Shown here in pieces: positions 32,499-44,572 of a DNA stretch of 64,000 nucleotides; the first letter of the stretch is position 1, and each line of letters begins with the position of its first letter. This stretch comes from Bryum argenteum (taxonomy: Eukaryota; Streptophyta; Bryopsida; Bryales; Bryaceae), in assembly GCA_037043015.1 (NCBI GenBank), contig CM073323.1:21232758-21296757 (forward strand). Reading direction: 5' to 3'. The notes under the pieces were generated by a model that saw only the letters and a program-made list of their open reading frames with translations, did no database searches and was not told where the DNA came from. The position numbers and the translations under genes were made by a program.

Positions 32499-34439
32499 TC
32501 GACCCCTTTCGTTGGAAGACAGGACGGTTCAAGCCACTTTGCCTGCCATCGTGCTCTCAGAACGAGCATGTCTATCTGTTCGTGGTTTCGTCCAAGGGAC
32601 CACACAAGCATTCGATGAGCTTTGACAGGAGATCGTATGTGTTGCCTCGGCTAGGAGGCATTTGCGAGTGGCCCCCATGACAGGCCTGAGGCTAGGAAAG
32701 CAGAGCAGACGAGATTTACGCATTTTGAGATAGCTCATACAGATGTGCGCCGATCCTGAGATGAAAACTTTTTGGAAGTTTGCAGCCTCCCCTTGTATGT
32801 TAGAACCTGATGGCAGATGTGTGTCATCTCACATGTGCCTGTGGTGTGCAAGCTTCTCTGTCGATATCACTTTCCTTTTTTTATCTATCAATGATGAGCA
32901 TTTGTTGGAGACGTTTCTCTGAATAAAGTCGTTTTGTGATACTGAGTGAATGCGTGGATTACACTGTCGTAACTCTCTCTCTCTCTTGAGTAGCCTCTGT
33001 TCCTTGTATTGATTCCTTCCTAACAATTCATTAATCGTGCTTTGCGTGCATCACAAAGGCAAGAGAGGCAAAACTGTTGCGTTGTGCGGCAGGACATGCC
33101 ATCGAAAACCGCGATCACTTCCAGTTTCTCAATTCGAGGGTTTCATATATTCCTAAATCAGCGCAGGGTGCTCGTAAGTAGGAGTACAGTGACCATCAGC
33201 CACATGCGGGGAGGGGCATCATCAGCGCTGCGTGATCATGGAATCGAATTCTGATAATTTGTGCAGTATCCGGGAACTTTATCATGATACAACATATTAA
33301 AATACCCGGGAATTTTATCATGTTTTACATTCAACATACTTCATCTCGCCTGGCGAGGATGCAGCAATATGGCGTTACGAACTAATGATGATTTGAGCTG
33401 CAAGCAGCAGCAGGGTTTCGGAGACTCCAAACCCTAGAGCTCTCGCAGTTGCAGGTGGAAACGTAAAACGATTCAAGTTTCGATCACTGGAGACCCCAAC
33501 AGAGTAGGGTTCCAAGAATGGACAGTCTAGGAGCGATTTGATGCGGTTGAAGTAACTGAACGCATTTCCCCGTTTGTGTGGGAATGGTGACACGATTACT
33601 TCCAAGAAGCTCGACAAAGCAAAGACGATGCGTCTCAAAAGTCTACGGAAAGAGCTGAAAGACCTCGGCAGGTGTGCCCCCTGTGCGTGACCTCCACCTC
33701 TAGGGGTCACCAGAGCGTGTGACTTCAATGAATTTAGGGCTTCCCCAAGGTTCCTTGCGCTTCAGATTACTTATATCTATTGTTGGTGGTAATAGTGCAC
33801 AGTACTGTAGTAGGTGTATATGATTATTCTATTTATGCTCATTACTTGATCAAGAAGAGTGCTCGACAATGGCTTCAATTTTAGATTTCCTAATATGTGG
33901 TAAAGTAAAGAGTGCATGTAATTTGCGTGCACGGGGAAAGTAAATGGAATGATAGTCAAAATGATCAAACATGACTTTTGGACTCTTCTACAATTTGCTC
34001 TAAACTTATAGGTGTTCCTACAACGATGCCCTAACTTGATACCTTTTAAGGTTTGAAATGAGTACATAATATTGTTTAGATGTAAAGCTATTATGTACCT
34101 CATTGTAAAGATTCCTTGAGCCCCATTATTGACATTGGTCCAATATTGAGCACGCTCCCTTACTTGTTGCAGTACACAAATTGCATGTGCCAAAAGAAAC
34201 AAGTTTAGTAAGAGAAGTTGCAATTGTCATTTTCAAAAAGTTGCTCTTCAATTTCAAGTTTGTAACAAGTTCCTACACTTCAAGAATTTATTCTTGTGCT
34301 ATATATGAGGTTCTAGATAGGTAGGAATGTCAATGATGACTTAACTCACTTGTAAGCTTTCAAATCTGTGACTCCAAAACCAATATGAAATTCTACAAAT
34401 TATTTGTTAAGTAGATTTACAAGATAAACTCGATGATGG
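32499..34439. other. 3' flank and spacer
   Basis: 3' UTR of the ANP32-type gene to about 32960. A phrase CCCGGGAA(T/C)TTTATCATG is duplicated at 33271 and 33306. The part 33370-33740 is GC-richer and resembles the 5' leader of a gene (AAACCCTAGAG phrase), but no coding exon follows. Nothing else is seen. Confidence 0.4.

Positions 34440-34477
<38 letters not shown>
34440..34477 (+). repeat. Poly(A) tract of 38 bases
   Basis: An uninterrupted A run in AT-rich spacer, similar in length to the one at 11836; no flanking target duplication is apparent. Confidence 0.85.
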
Positions 34478-34478
<1 letters not shown>

Positions 34479-34739
34479 AATGAGTGACGACCACCCTTGC
34501 AATCAGGCATGAAAACAAACAAATATGTACACATTAAATATAACACAATTGACTTACCAAACATCAACAAACCAACTATGGAACTGATTTACTAATTGAT
34601 AATATATTTGGGAAGAATCAATTAACATACTATGTGTGTGGGCATACTAAAGTATTGTAGTATGTATCGAGGAAAAATCAACTCGATATACAATTGGGCA
34701 AAATTCAATGAAAATGAGTCGTCGAAATAATTAGAAGAA

Positions 34740-35100
34740 ACCGGAAGCATGAAGATGATAAAGTGGATGAAGGTAAAAGTGGATAAATACAAAAGCAAAT
34801 GAGTAGAGGATGCGGGAAGTGTATTAGCGGATAAAGTGTATGAATACGGAAGTGGATGGAGCAAGAGTCAAATGAAGCACGAAGTGGATGAAGCGGAAAG
34901 CGGGAGAAACATGAAGCGAATGAAGGCGGAAGTGAATAAAGCGAGAAGCGAATGAAGTAGCAAATAGATCGGGGCGCTGGAAGTGGATGAAGTAGTAAGT
35001 GGAAAGTGGATAAGTGAAAAAGGAGAGAATAATAAAGTCGAATTGAGATGAAACATGAAGTGAATGTCAATAAGTGGAAAAAGGGAAAAAAATAGAGTTG
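34740..35100. repeat. Degenerate purine-rich minisatellite
   Basis: Variants of GAAGTGGATGAAGCG / GAAGCGAATGAAG recur about every 13 to 27 bp. The purine bias is again on the plus strand. Open frames on the minus strand are by-products. Confidence 0.75.
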
Positions 35101-36077
35101 AAATGGAAATGTGATAGGAACAAGATTAGGAATGCGACATGTGACCGCATAGATTTCTAGGGGTCGGAGAAACCCCTCTCTCGGCTACCCTTCCTCAAAA
35201 ATTGAGATTTTACTTTTTTCCAATTCTGTTTTATTAAGCACATAGAAGAGGTACCAAGGCATGGTCTCGCCGTTTGGATTCTCAATCTAGTAATTCTTCA
35301 CATGCCCTTTTTATTGTCAAAGATCAATACTTGTATTTAAATTTTAGGATAACGTCATGTGAAATTCAAACTTTTCTTTAGTTTTTATAGGTTCTATGAG
35401 GGTAAAAGTTATGTAGACATGTACCTAGCTCACATTGGAACAATAAATAATTTAAATAAAATCATTCCAAAATATTTTTTTGAAACTAATATTATTTTTG
35501 ACTCACTAAACACCTCAATACCTATTGCAACATGGAAATTGTTTTTAAACAAAAAAAATTAAATCTTCAACTATAAATGTTATGATCTCAAAAATGATGA
35601 GGAATTTAAATCTAAAGATTTGGTGTGCACGGAATTAAAGTGTCCTGCATGGAGGGCCCCCACAAGGGTCTTAAAACGGACACGCGGAGCTGGCGGACAT
35701 GGCCTAGCTGGCAACTGCCAGCTAACGCCGAACGGACGGTCGGGCCCAGCCGGTAAAGCGACGACCGACACCCCGGTCCATCCGGTCACCTCCTTCTCTC
35801 CTCGTCCACGCTCCGTGGCGTATCCTGCTGCTCCCTTCCGTTTCTGCAGTACCAGACCCGCAACCCCGGCGCTCAGCTTTTGCAGGACCTCGCTCCCTTT
35901 CCGACCCCTGCTGTCTCTCCTCCTTCCTCTCGTTTCAAGGACCCCTCACTCGCCCCTCCCCGTTCTCCACAGCCTCAGATCTCACTCCAGACCTCGAAAG
36001 CTCGAGAACACAAATTTTCGTTCCTCTTTTAGGGTCAGTGGTCAGGCAGTCGGAAAAAAATCAACTGAGTTTTTGCA
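35101..36077. other. Spacer and Rab7 promoter/leader
   Basis: AT-rich to about 35630 with nothing recognised; 35640-36077 is GC-rich and is the likely promoter and 5' UTR of the Rab7 gene. Confidence 0.5.
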
Positions 36078-37513
36078 ATGTCTTCTCGGAAGAGAACTTT
36101 GTTGAAGGTCATCATCCTCGGCGACAGCGGGTACGATTTCAATTACGAAATTTTCTCATGTTACGTTTATAGATAAGAAGTTTCTTGATGCTTCTCTTTT
36201 TGTCGCGCTATTTTCTTGAGAGATTCTCTCGTTCGTTTGTTGTAATCGACATAGGAAGCTTTCGGGTGAGTGTGAGATCAGCTTTGGTAGGGTTGCGGAG
36301 TGCTATCTTGCAAAGCTATTTACCCGTTTTGTAGACTTGCAATTTGCGTTCACATTCAGGATAATGACAGGCTTTTGTAAGGGGAGGAGTTTTCGTTGAA
36401 CTTGATTGGTGAGGTCTAGGTCTAATCTTTTTCTGCACATGCTTCTTTGTGTTCCTTAACGAGGTAGCTAAAGGCTTGGTTGGCTGATATTGGCAGGGTT
36501 GGAAAAACTTCTTTGATGAACCAGTATGTTAACAAGAAATTCAGCAACCAATATAAGGCCACTATTGGTGCCGACTTTCTGACTAAGGAAGTGCAAGTTG
36601 AAGACAGACTTGTTACTATGCAGGTGAGAAGGATCTGCACTTTGTAGATAGACATTGGCATGTGTTCGTAGAATCACTAGTGATCAAGGATGTCGAATTA
36701 CTTTTGGAATTATACTGAAGGATATTCTCTTTTGAGCAGATATGGGACACAGCTGGTCAGGAGCGATTTCAAAGTCTCGGAGTCGCATTCTATCGCGGTG
36801 CGGATTGTTGTGTCCTTGTCTACGATGTCAATGTGCTGAAATCGTTTGACAATCTCGACAACTGGCGGGAGGAGTTTCTGATTCAAGCAAGCCCATCGGA
36901 TCCGGAGAACTTTCCATTTGTGGTTCTTGGAAACAAAGAGGATGTGGACGGCGGTAATAGTCGAGTGGTAAGCACAACTATTGATGATGCAGAAAGTGTT
37001 TATCTGGTCAAGCACATCATGAATTTATCGACTGGAAGCATCGATCTTTAAATGTCAAAGCAAAAGCAGTCTGCTTGTTCATATCTGCTTGGCATCATTC
37101 TTCTTGGTTAATCGACCGTGCAGGTCTCTGAGAAGAAGGCCAATGCGTGGTGCGCTGCAAAAGGTGGCATTCCTTACTTCGAGACGTCTGCCAAGCTAGG
37201 CAAAAACGTGGATGATGCATTCCAGTGTATTGCCAAGAATGCGTTGAAGAACGAAACGGAGGAGGAAATGTGAGTTTGTGACGACCTTTCTTCACCCCTA
37301 TCTCATTCGAATGAAATCCAGCATTGTATCACAGTGAAAACAGAATCCTTTGGCGGAAGAAACCATATAACCTTTATCTTTAAGTACAGTATGTAACCAA
37401 TATTCAGGCTAGCCTCTGATTGAGTTCAATGTTCGTCATCTTGCAGCTATCTTCCGGACACAATCGACGTGAACGCCAGCAGGCCACCAAAGACATCTGG
37501 ATGTGATTGTTAA
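36078..37513 (+). CDS. RAB7: Rab7 small GTPase
   Basis: Exons 36078-36130, 36497-36623, 36740-36967, 37124-37269 and 37447-37513 encode 206 residues, the usual Rab7 length. GTP-binding motifs are all present: P loop GDSGVGKTS, switch [22 protein letters not shown], and ETSAK. The Rab7-specific phrases [20 protein letters not shown] and YLPDTIDV are clear, and the end SGCDC is a double-cysteine geranylgeranylation signal. It controls traffic from late endosomes to the vacuole and vacuole fusion, acting on the cytosolic face of those membranes. In the guanine-binding loop the usual GNKIDVDGG reads GNKEDVDGG; the contacting N, K and D are kept. The next 3' sequence to about 38000 is likely UTR. 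Confidence 0.97.
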
Positions 37514-38416
37514 AGAGTGCTGGAGTAAGTTAAATGGGGTTCATGCCAGTATTCTGCAGTCAGCCAGCCGGAGAGTGGTGGGCGATCGACAGAACATTTA
37601 TGTTGGTGATCCATGCCGTACAGATAGTCGATTGTACGCTATCTGTAGAAGAAGCGTTGGGGTCGTGTTTTTATGCCACACGGGCTTCGTTCGTAGCTCA
37701 TCGGCTGTGCTGTGCAGATCGTTGTTTAGAGAGAGGCTGTTTGTGTTGGGGCTCTTCATGCATGGTCCAATTCGAGTGATACTAGATTCTATGTATTCGG
37801 AAGCAACACAGCGAAGAGTCCTGCCATAGGGGTTGAGGATGAGGAGTTTGTCATGATCTTAAGCCTATCCCTCGTTCTATGTAATGTATTGAAAAAGGGC
37901 CCTGATCTTGTAGGTGAAAATGTGCAATAAGGATATTGGGATTCTGGGTTGGTTCTCGTTGAACAGTTACCTCATGTCTCTGAGTAAATGCTTTTACATG
38001 CGAATGTTTCTATAATTTACGGTCGTGTTGGAGTTATGCTGCTTCCAGTTTTGCTTGCGACGTTAACATGGTTCTTACTTGAAATGCTACACGATTGCTC
38101 GACATTGTTTAATAACTCAGTTACCTCCTTGTGTAGCCCTATTTAATTCCTTGAACATTGAACCTGATGCAATCTTTGATTGATATCGCAGTTCAAACAG
38201 ACGGAACCTCCAGGTCCACATCACCAAAAATCCGCACGATTACTTACACTTTTCACTTTCAGTGTTCTATGATACTGAGAGCTATAAATTCGAACCCTGC
38301 TACCACAGAATGTGGTTCTTTCTTTGAAATGTAGCAGTACATGAGCATTGAGCCCACCTGTGTATCTTTCCCCTCTACAACACACACAGCACTGATAATT
38401 TTTAAATCCTAGACTA
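37514..38416. other. Rab7 3' UTR and spacer
   Basis: No further gene is seen. Short open frames here have no domain. Confidence 0.5.
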
Positions 38417-38420
38417 TTAA

Positions 38421-39254
38421 CCCCTAAACTACCATGGTGTTTTGTGAGCTCCAAACTCCAAAACTGCAATTCCATACCTTGTAAACTTTGGAGTGTGAGA
38501 ATATTTTTTACACTTTTTTGAAACTTTCAACCGTATGATCTTGAAGAGAACTATTATTAGAGGTAGTGACTAAAATTTCAACCGTTGGATCGTAGCCATT
38601 TGTAAGATCATATCATTCAAAGTTGATGCAATCTTTTTTCAGCAAACATAGTCGACTTTGTGCAAAGGAAAACGTGATGCTTATTACCTTAAACATCAAG
38701 CTCATATTTTTTTCCATGTATATAACTAAGTCGGGCATGCCCATGCAAAATTTTAGACACTCATTTTGCTTTTTGAACCTTCATGCAATTTATTTACTAG
38801 AAGAAGGTAAAAATCAAGGATTTGGTAATACATGCACCTCGCTTATTCTATATGGTCTAGGGAAAAAGTGAACGGTGAGTATATACCTTCTTGAGTTTTT
38901 GAATTTCAAGAAAAAAGAAATTCAAAAAATTCCAAAATCTCAAATTTTGGCAAATTTTGAACGAAAAAATGGAAATATCAAAGAAAACTTTGAATCTAGC
39001 TCTTGTAATTTTTGAAGGGTGCCCTTGTAGGATTGGTAAAAGTTTCAACTTGGGTCACTTGGATCTGCCCGCCCCAAGGCTGAAAACTAAAATTTGCGTT
39101 TAAGAACTCCATAGGTGGAGTTTGACTTTGCAAATTTTCGCACATACACCTTGTAGTATAGGGAACATTCAGTAAAAATCTTAGGCAAAAATATTACTTT
39201 TAACATCTTAACTTAGGCTGCCCGAAATCGCAAATCTCCTAATCAGTTTAGGGG
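38421..39254. mobile_element. TTAA-flanked family A element, full length
   Basis: Its 834 bp have ends CCCCTAAACTACC and CAGTTTAGGGG, flanked by TTAA at 38417-38420 and 39255-39258. It shares with 2918-3494 the CAACCGTA(A/T)GATCTTG landmark and the right-end block with TTAGGCAAAAATATTACTTT. It lies between the Rab7 gene and the tRNA. Confidence 0.75.
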
Positions 39255-39483
39255 TTAACAAGCTTGGTTTTCGATCGTTGACGGAAGACCTATTGTTGTT
39301 ATTCACTTGTCGGTAAAATTTCGCACAACAATTTATTTCAAATGATAACAAACCTCATCATGATAGCCGATGTCGACGACCGAGGTTATTTTCAAAGTGA
39401 CATTCATGCTTGATAGGTCCCGTACATAATCCTCAGATATTGCGAAAGAACAACACTATGCTAAAAGGAAAAATTATACATGT

Positions 39484-39556
39484 GTTTTCGCCCGGGTTCG
39501 AACCGGAGACCTTCAGTGTGTTAGACTGATGTGATAACCAACTACACCACGAAAAC
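39484..39556 (-). tRNA. tRNA-Val (anticodon AAC)
   Basis: A 73-nt cloverleaf on the minus strand: acceptor stem GTTTTCG pairs fully with CGAAAAC; anticodon stem TCAGT/ACTGA closes the loop CTAACAC with anticodon AAC; T stem TCCGG/CCGGG with loop TTCGAAC, which also supplies the internal B box. CCA is not encoded, as usual for a nuclear gene. No intron. Confidence 0.95.
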
Positions 39557-40092
39557 TGGATGCTATTCAGGGGAACCGTGCTATTATAAGCTGGTACATG
39601 ACAACGAAGTCCGTTCTTCACAAGGATCCAGCCAGGGTCGTTCTTCATCTCAAAAGAGGACACTGCGCTCCAGGAATAATTAATAAGGCAACCTCATGAA
39701 TGTGTCTATCCCGCTCACTTGAAGTGACCGAAGACCTGATTAAACACAGCAGCTTGAGGGCAGTGCGGTCAAAGCTCACCATTCAAAGAGGAATCGGAAG
39801 AGGAGCCGAGAAAGAGACAATGGAAAGTAACACAGCGAAATAGCAAAAATCTGAGCTCACATTTTTTTATAAACAACGCACGATCATACTAGTTCAGAAG
39901 GCCTCCAAATCAATTATCACCACTCTCTGCTCTAGCTTATACCGTGGCTAAAGGCTTCAACCTCCTGCTTCCTTCCCCATTAGGAGCTAATGTACTTAAT
40001 TTGTGTCTACAAGAGTATTTAACTACGCCGCCCGACTGACCTTGACACAGATCAGGCCGCACTCACCTACTACGAATGAACCCAATCAGGAT

Positions 40093-42651
40093 CTACACCA
40101 TGGCCATTCGCTCTGCTCGCATCACATCATTGTTCACTTGAGAAGCTGAATACCGCTGATGATTATTAGCAGTAAAGCTGGAGTTCCGGAGAGACGGAAC
40201 TCGAGGCTGCCATAGCTTCCAAAGTCTGTCATGACTTGCTGTCACAAGGAAGTCTGCCGTGGGAGACCACGCCACATCAAATACGTGGTCTGAGTGTGAG
40301 CTGCAATCAACGGCAAATGCACCCAGATCAGGAACATACACAAATTGATATATAACTACTATGTCAAGGCCACTCTGAATTGAAGAAAGGATCAAAAATC
40401 AAAGAAAGAAAAATCGAATGATATTTTGACAGGCATGTATTCCACATAGGACGGTCATTAAGTACCTGAGAATATGAGCACAATCCCAAGTCGTGGTGTC
40501 AAAGAGTCGGACCGTGGTGTCGCCTGACGTAGTGGCCAGAAGCTTGCCATACGGCGAGAACACAACTCGTTTCACTTCACCGGCATGTGCTTGCAGGACA
40601 ACGATTGGATGGCCCATGCGCAAGTCCCAAACACGGCAAGTTTTGTCATCGCTCCCTGTTGCTAAATAGGTTCCCGAATCATCGATATCTACCCCTATCA
40701 CATCCTCTAAGTGACCCCTTAAGGTTTGCACATCCTCGGCTGACCGAGGATCCCACAGCTTCGCAGTGAAATCGAATGATGCGGTTGCCACTAAATGACC
40801 ACCATTCGGTTGGAAGCAAACACCATACACACCATGTCGGTGACCCTGAACACAACGATACAATACCAACCGGCCAGTGAAAAGGTTAGCGAAGAAATAA
40901 TACTGAAAGAAATATACTGTTCAGATCAGTGTTGTCTGATAAGACAACCCTGGTTCAGATAGATATCAGAGTGCATTACATAACAACTGCTATCCTATAC
41001 ATCTTTGATCAGCAATTGAAACATCTTATCGCCAATTCAAACGATGAGAACATATCGAGTAAACATGCAGTGGTTTAACATGTGGTGTTTGATTACTACA
41101 CCAAAAGTGCTACTCGAAGTCACTCTTCCAATTAGAGTAAATCAGGATCAGCGAGACTGCAAAATATACATAATTTACAAAAGATCACAGCTTTTTACCT
41201 TCAGAGCCGTGACAGAAATTCCCTTCTCAGCATCCCAAATCATGCTTGTAGCATCATCTGATGCTGTAGCCAGCAGATGTGTTCCTGGCTTAAACGACAA
41301 TCCATTAACCTGGATAACAAAACCATCACAACCAGTACGTCACCCTTCCGTAATTTGTGCACGGTAATCTGACGAGGAGATGTTTGAGTAAGAGAAAAAT
41401 ACCTCATCAGTGTGACCTTCAAGAACACGAAGACATTCTCCAGTATCAGTGTTCCACAAGCGGCAAGTCTGATCAGAGCTCACGGTCCCCACAAGGTCTC
41501 GCTTTGCAGGAGAGAATTTCACAGCATAGAGACCAAGCATGTGACCAGCAAGCACAGCAACTTCCTCCTCCAAATGCACATCGTACACACGGCATAAGTG
41601 ATCCCATGAAGCAGTAGCCACAAGGTTGCCCGAAGGATTCACGGCAATCCCATGCACGGGGCCAGAGTGCATAGTGAAAGTGTGCGCAAGCTCCCATTTG
41701 GAGGCACTGAGACGCTCCTCCACTTTGGCCGGAGCTCTTGACGACACGCCTCTGACGATGCCGCCGTAGCCCGTGTCAGGGCTACCATAGCCGCCTATGT
41801 CCGAGATGCCAAGATTGGACAGGTAGCTCCCCATGGCGTTCATCTCACTCTCCCTGTCTAATCCTTGCAACCGAGCGGAGTCTGAGTAGAATCCGCTTTC
41901 TCTTGCGTCGCAATCTAAATCCCATCGAGAGTTTCCCCGTGATCGATAACCTCCCATCATCGCTTGTTTCATTACAGAATTCTCATCTGATAAGTGCTGC
42001 ACTCGTGCTGTTAACTCTTGCTTTGTTTTCTCTAATGACGCTACTTGTACCCTAAGCCTTGCTCGCTCCACCATCACCTGCTGCCACCTCTCTGCCACTT
42101 TACCAAGTACATACTTTACCTGCACCGTAAGCACCATCACATCAAGACGGTTGAATTATGAATCGAAAAAATTATAACCTAGCTATGAGGAGCACTAGGA
42201 TCAAAGGTCGGACCCGGACCTGTACATCTTCGTTGTCGCAATTTCGTCGTTGTAAGCAGTCGGCGACCCGGCCGCGATCGGGAGCTCCCTCTCTGCCAGT
42301 GGAGCTTGGTTCCCCTCCATTCTCTGGTGGTGAGCCACTAGATCCAACGCCGTTGGATTTGGTGGCACTGGGACTTTCCCTAACCTGCGCTTCAGTCTCT
42401 GTCTCCCCGCCATTCTCACTCGTCTCATCATCAAAACCGAGTGACGGTGATTGCAATCCCGCGTCGTGATCGAAAAGCGCAATCAACGCCGGCAGCCCGG
42501 CGACCGCACTTCGGCAGACTGGACAAGCGGCTTCTGTCCGGAACCAGATTGTGGCGCAATCCTGACAGAACACATGCCCGCACGATGTAATTCGCGCCTG
42601 TGTACCTTGCCCCGAAGCCGTCTCGAAGCATATCTTGCACGTAAGCCCCAT
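40093..42651 (-). CDS. RING / coiled-coil / WD40 protein, probable E3 ubiquitin ligase
   Basis: Five exons on the minus strand (42651-42220, 42119-41403, 41309-41199, 40845-40466, 40300-40093) encode 615 residues. Residues 5-48 are a C3HC4 RING (CKICFE, SCGHVFCQDC, CPVCRSA), followed by a low-complexity linker, a coiled coil at about 145-195 (VASLEKTKQELTARVQHLSD), and from about 286 seven WD40 repeats ending in DHLCRVYD, DQTCRLWN, DATSMIWD, DFTAKLWD, DKTCRVWD, DTTVRLFD and DRLWKLWQ: a full propeller. The order RING, coiled coil, propeller is that of COP1 and RFWD3, but the sequence does not look like either. It most likely recruits a substrate through the propeller and ubiquitinates it. The donor of exon 1 (CAG|GTCCGG) is weak; phase and family sense support it. 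Probable leader exon upstream to about 43260. Confidence 0.88.
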
Positions 42652-44572
42652 ACTTGCTCGCTCTACCTCACTCCGAACTTAAATCCAATTCGGAGGCAGT
42701 CTAATACCAACATATCGCACCACATCACGGACAGCGTCCATCGTCCTCATGTCAATTCCGAGAATTCTCCTCACTCACACCAATCTAAGAAACACTCAAC
42801 CACACCGAAAATTACGGATAGAACTCCCAAAATCTGGCGCCTCTTAATCAAGAGAAAGTTCTTCCAAGCCCCCCTGCCCTCAACCTTGAGAGCTCGAAAC
42901 TTGCTCCAAATGTAGGAATTACCTCGAAATCCGAGCTAAGTATGGAATCGGAAAATCAAATACAGTAAGGGATGGCGGGCCGGCCCGCCATAGCCAGCGC
43001 CCTGGCAACCGCAGTGATCGATATAGAGCTCGTTTCAACGGCTCCGAAAGATGATGCCGAATTTTTCGGGTAAGAAGGAGAGATTGGGGTTTTGAATCTT
43101 TGCAAAATTGGGCATTTCTGATGAAGCTCCACCGCGATAACCCTCGGGAGCAACCTGGAGCCCTAAAACGGTCTCGAACGACGACTGGCAGCGGAGGGGG
43201 AAGAACGGTCTGGCACGGAGGCGGACGTGGCTCTTCGACATTGGCTCTCACCCGTTTCATTCCAGCTGGCTAGGGCGGTGGGTTGTAAGGGGTGCCATGC
43301 TGTAGCCATTACTCGTTTAAACTTGATAGGGGGTTGAAGGGCTCGTCGGTTTACGTTATTTTATGGTTTGCTTGTTTTGAAAGCCACTTGGCACCCCTCT
43401 CTTCCAAGGAAGATGATGTTTAGTTCTTCCAAAAACGTCAAATTTGGCTCACGACAACGATGATGAAGTGTAAAAGATAGAGTTACGGTCACACTTTGGG
43501 ATCAGAAATTGTTACTTTTGGTCACCTTGATGTGGAATGAATGCGAAAAAGGATTCACCTTTCACGAGGTGCAGTATGACCAAACCAGTTTTTGCTTGTC
43601 GATTATTCCCTTGGTACCCTCTTACTTGCGTGTATGATGCTCAAGCCGGCATGTCCACATTGTGGAAAAGATAAAGAAGGATTCAAATCAGCAGGAAATA
43701 TATCAAACACAAAATAGTGATCACTTCATTGATGTGGGAGTGTCAGAGTCATTCATCACTTCAACAGTACCAATAGTCTCTTTAATACCCTTTTAAAACC
43801 AAGTCAAATTGCATTGTTTATTCAACCCTTTGAATCCACAAAAATCATGAGTAGCAACTTGTCACTTCAGTCTTTCTTGACACACATGTTTGGATTGAAC
43901 TCATTGGTAGTGTTGTGATTTCTCTATGTAATGATCACATTAGCAAATGTATTCTTCATTGAACCCCATCTTGAAATGATTGCTTTGCAAACACTTTTTG
44001 AATTAAAGCATCTCAACCATGCACACTGAAGGGACACTACATGATGCAAACCATGCGATTATGGGGTCCTATCATACTTTTTTCGTAACATAACTTTGCA
44101 GAACATTACGGCACCTCCTAAGATACCAGTATATGTACAGTATATGTACAGTACACCTCCAGTCCTGCTCGGTAAATACGGAGTCGGCAAACAGTGCCAA
44201 TCAAGTTGATCCATCTTCCCGAAAGCGATTCTACAATGATATAGTTACTATACAGTAGTGACATCATCCATGACTGGTTTCGGTGCAGACTCTCGACATT
44301 AACAAATACATGAAACATGAACCAGACTTACCGTGACTGCAATAATGTCAGCTATGACTTCAACAAGGCGTACCGGCATCAAGTACTTGTGAAAGTGCTG
44401 CATGGCAGCAAATTTATATCACATTCAGAATGAACAAGGCAGAGATCATAAACAGAAATGGTGAACTGATAAATCTCCACATAACCTTCGTACATTACAT
44501 TGTGGGAGACTTGTGCGGGGTGAACAAAGTAAGTAAATAAGCAAAAAGAATAAGCGATTGTACACGGGTTTC
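42652..44572. other. 5' region of the RING-WD40 gene and spacer
   Basis: 42670-43260 is GC-rich and probably promoter plus leader; a donor-like CGAG|GTAATT lies near 42923 on the minus strand. A 113-codon frame there (43260-42919, minus) has no domain. 43320-44570 shows no gene; a small AGTATATGTAC duplication lies at 44130-44150. The last 200 bases are 3' UTR of the TMEM33-type gene. Confidence 0.45.

Noticed and set aside
33375-33728. 117-codon minus-strand frame as a gene
   Set aside because: No family resemblance; the plus strand there looks more like an orphan leader (AAACCCTAG) but no exon follows.
42919-43260. 113-codon minus-strand frame upstream of the RING-WD40 gene
   Set aside because: Arg/Pro-rich with no domain; it fits a GC-rich leader exon better than a separate gene.
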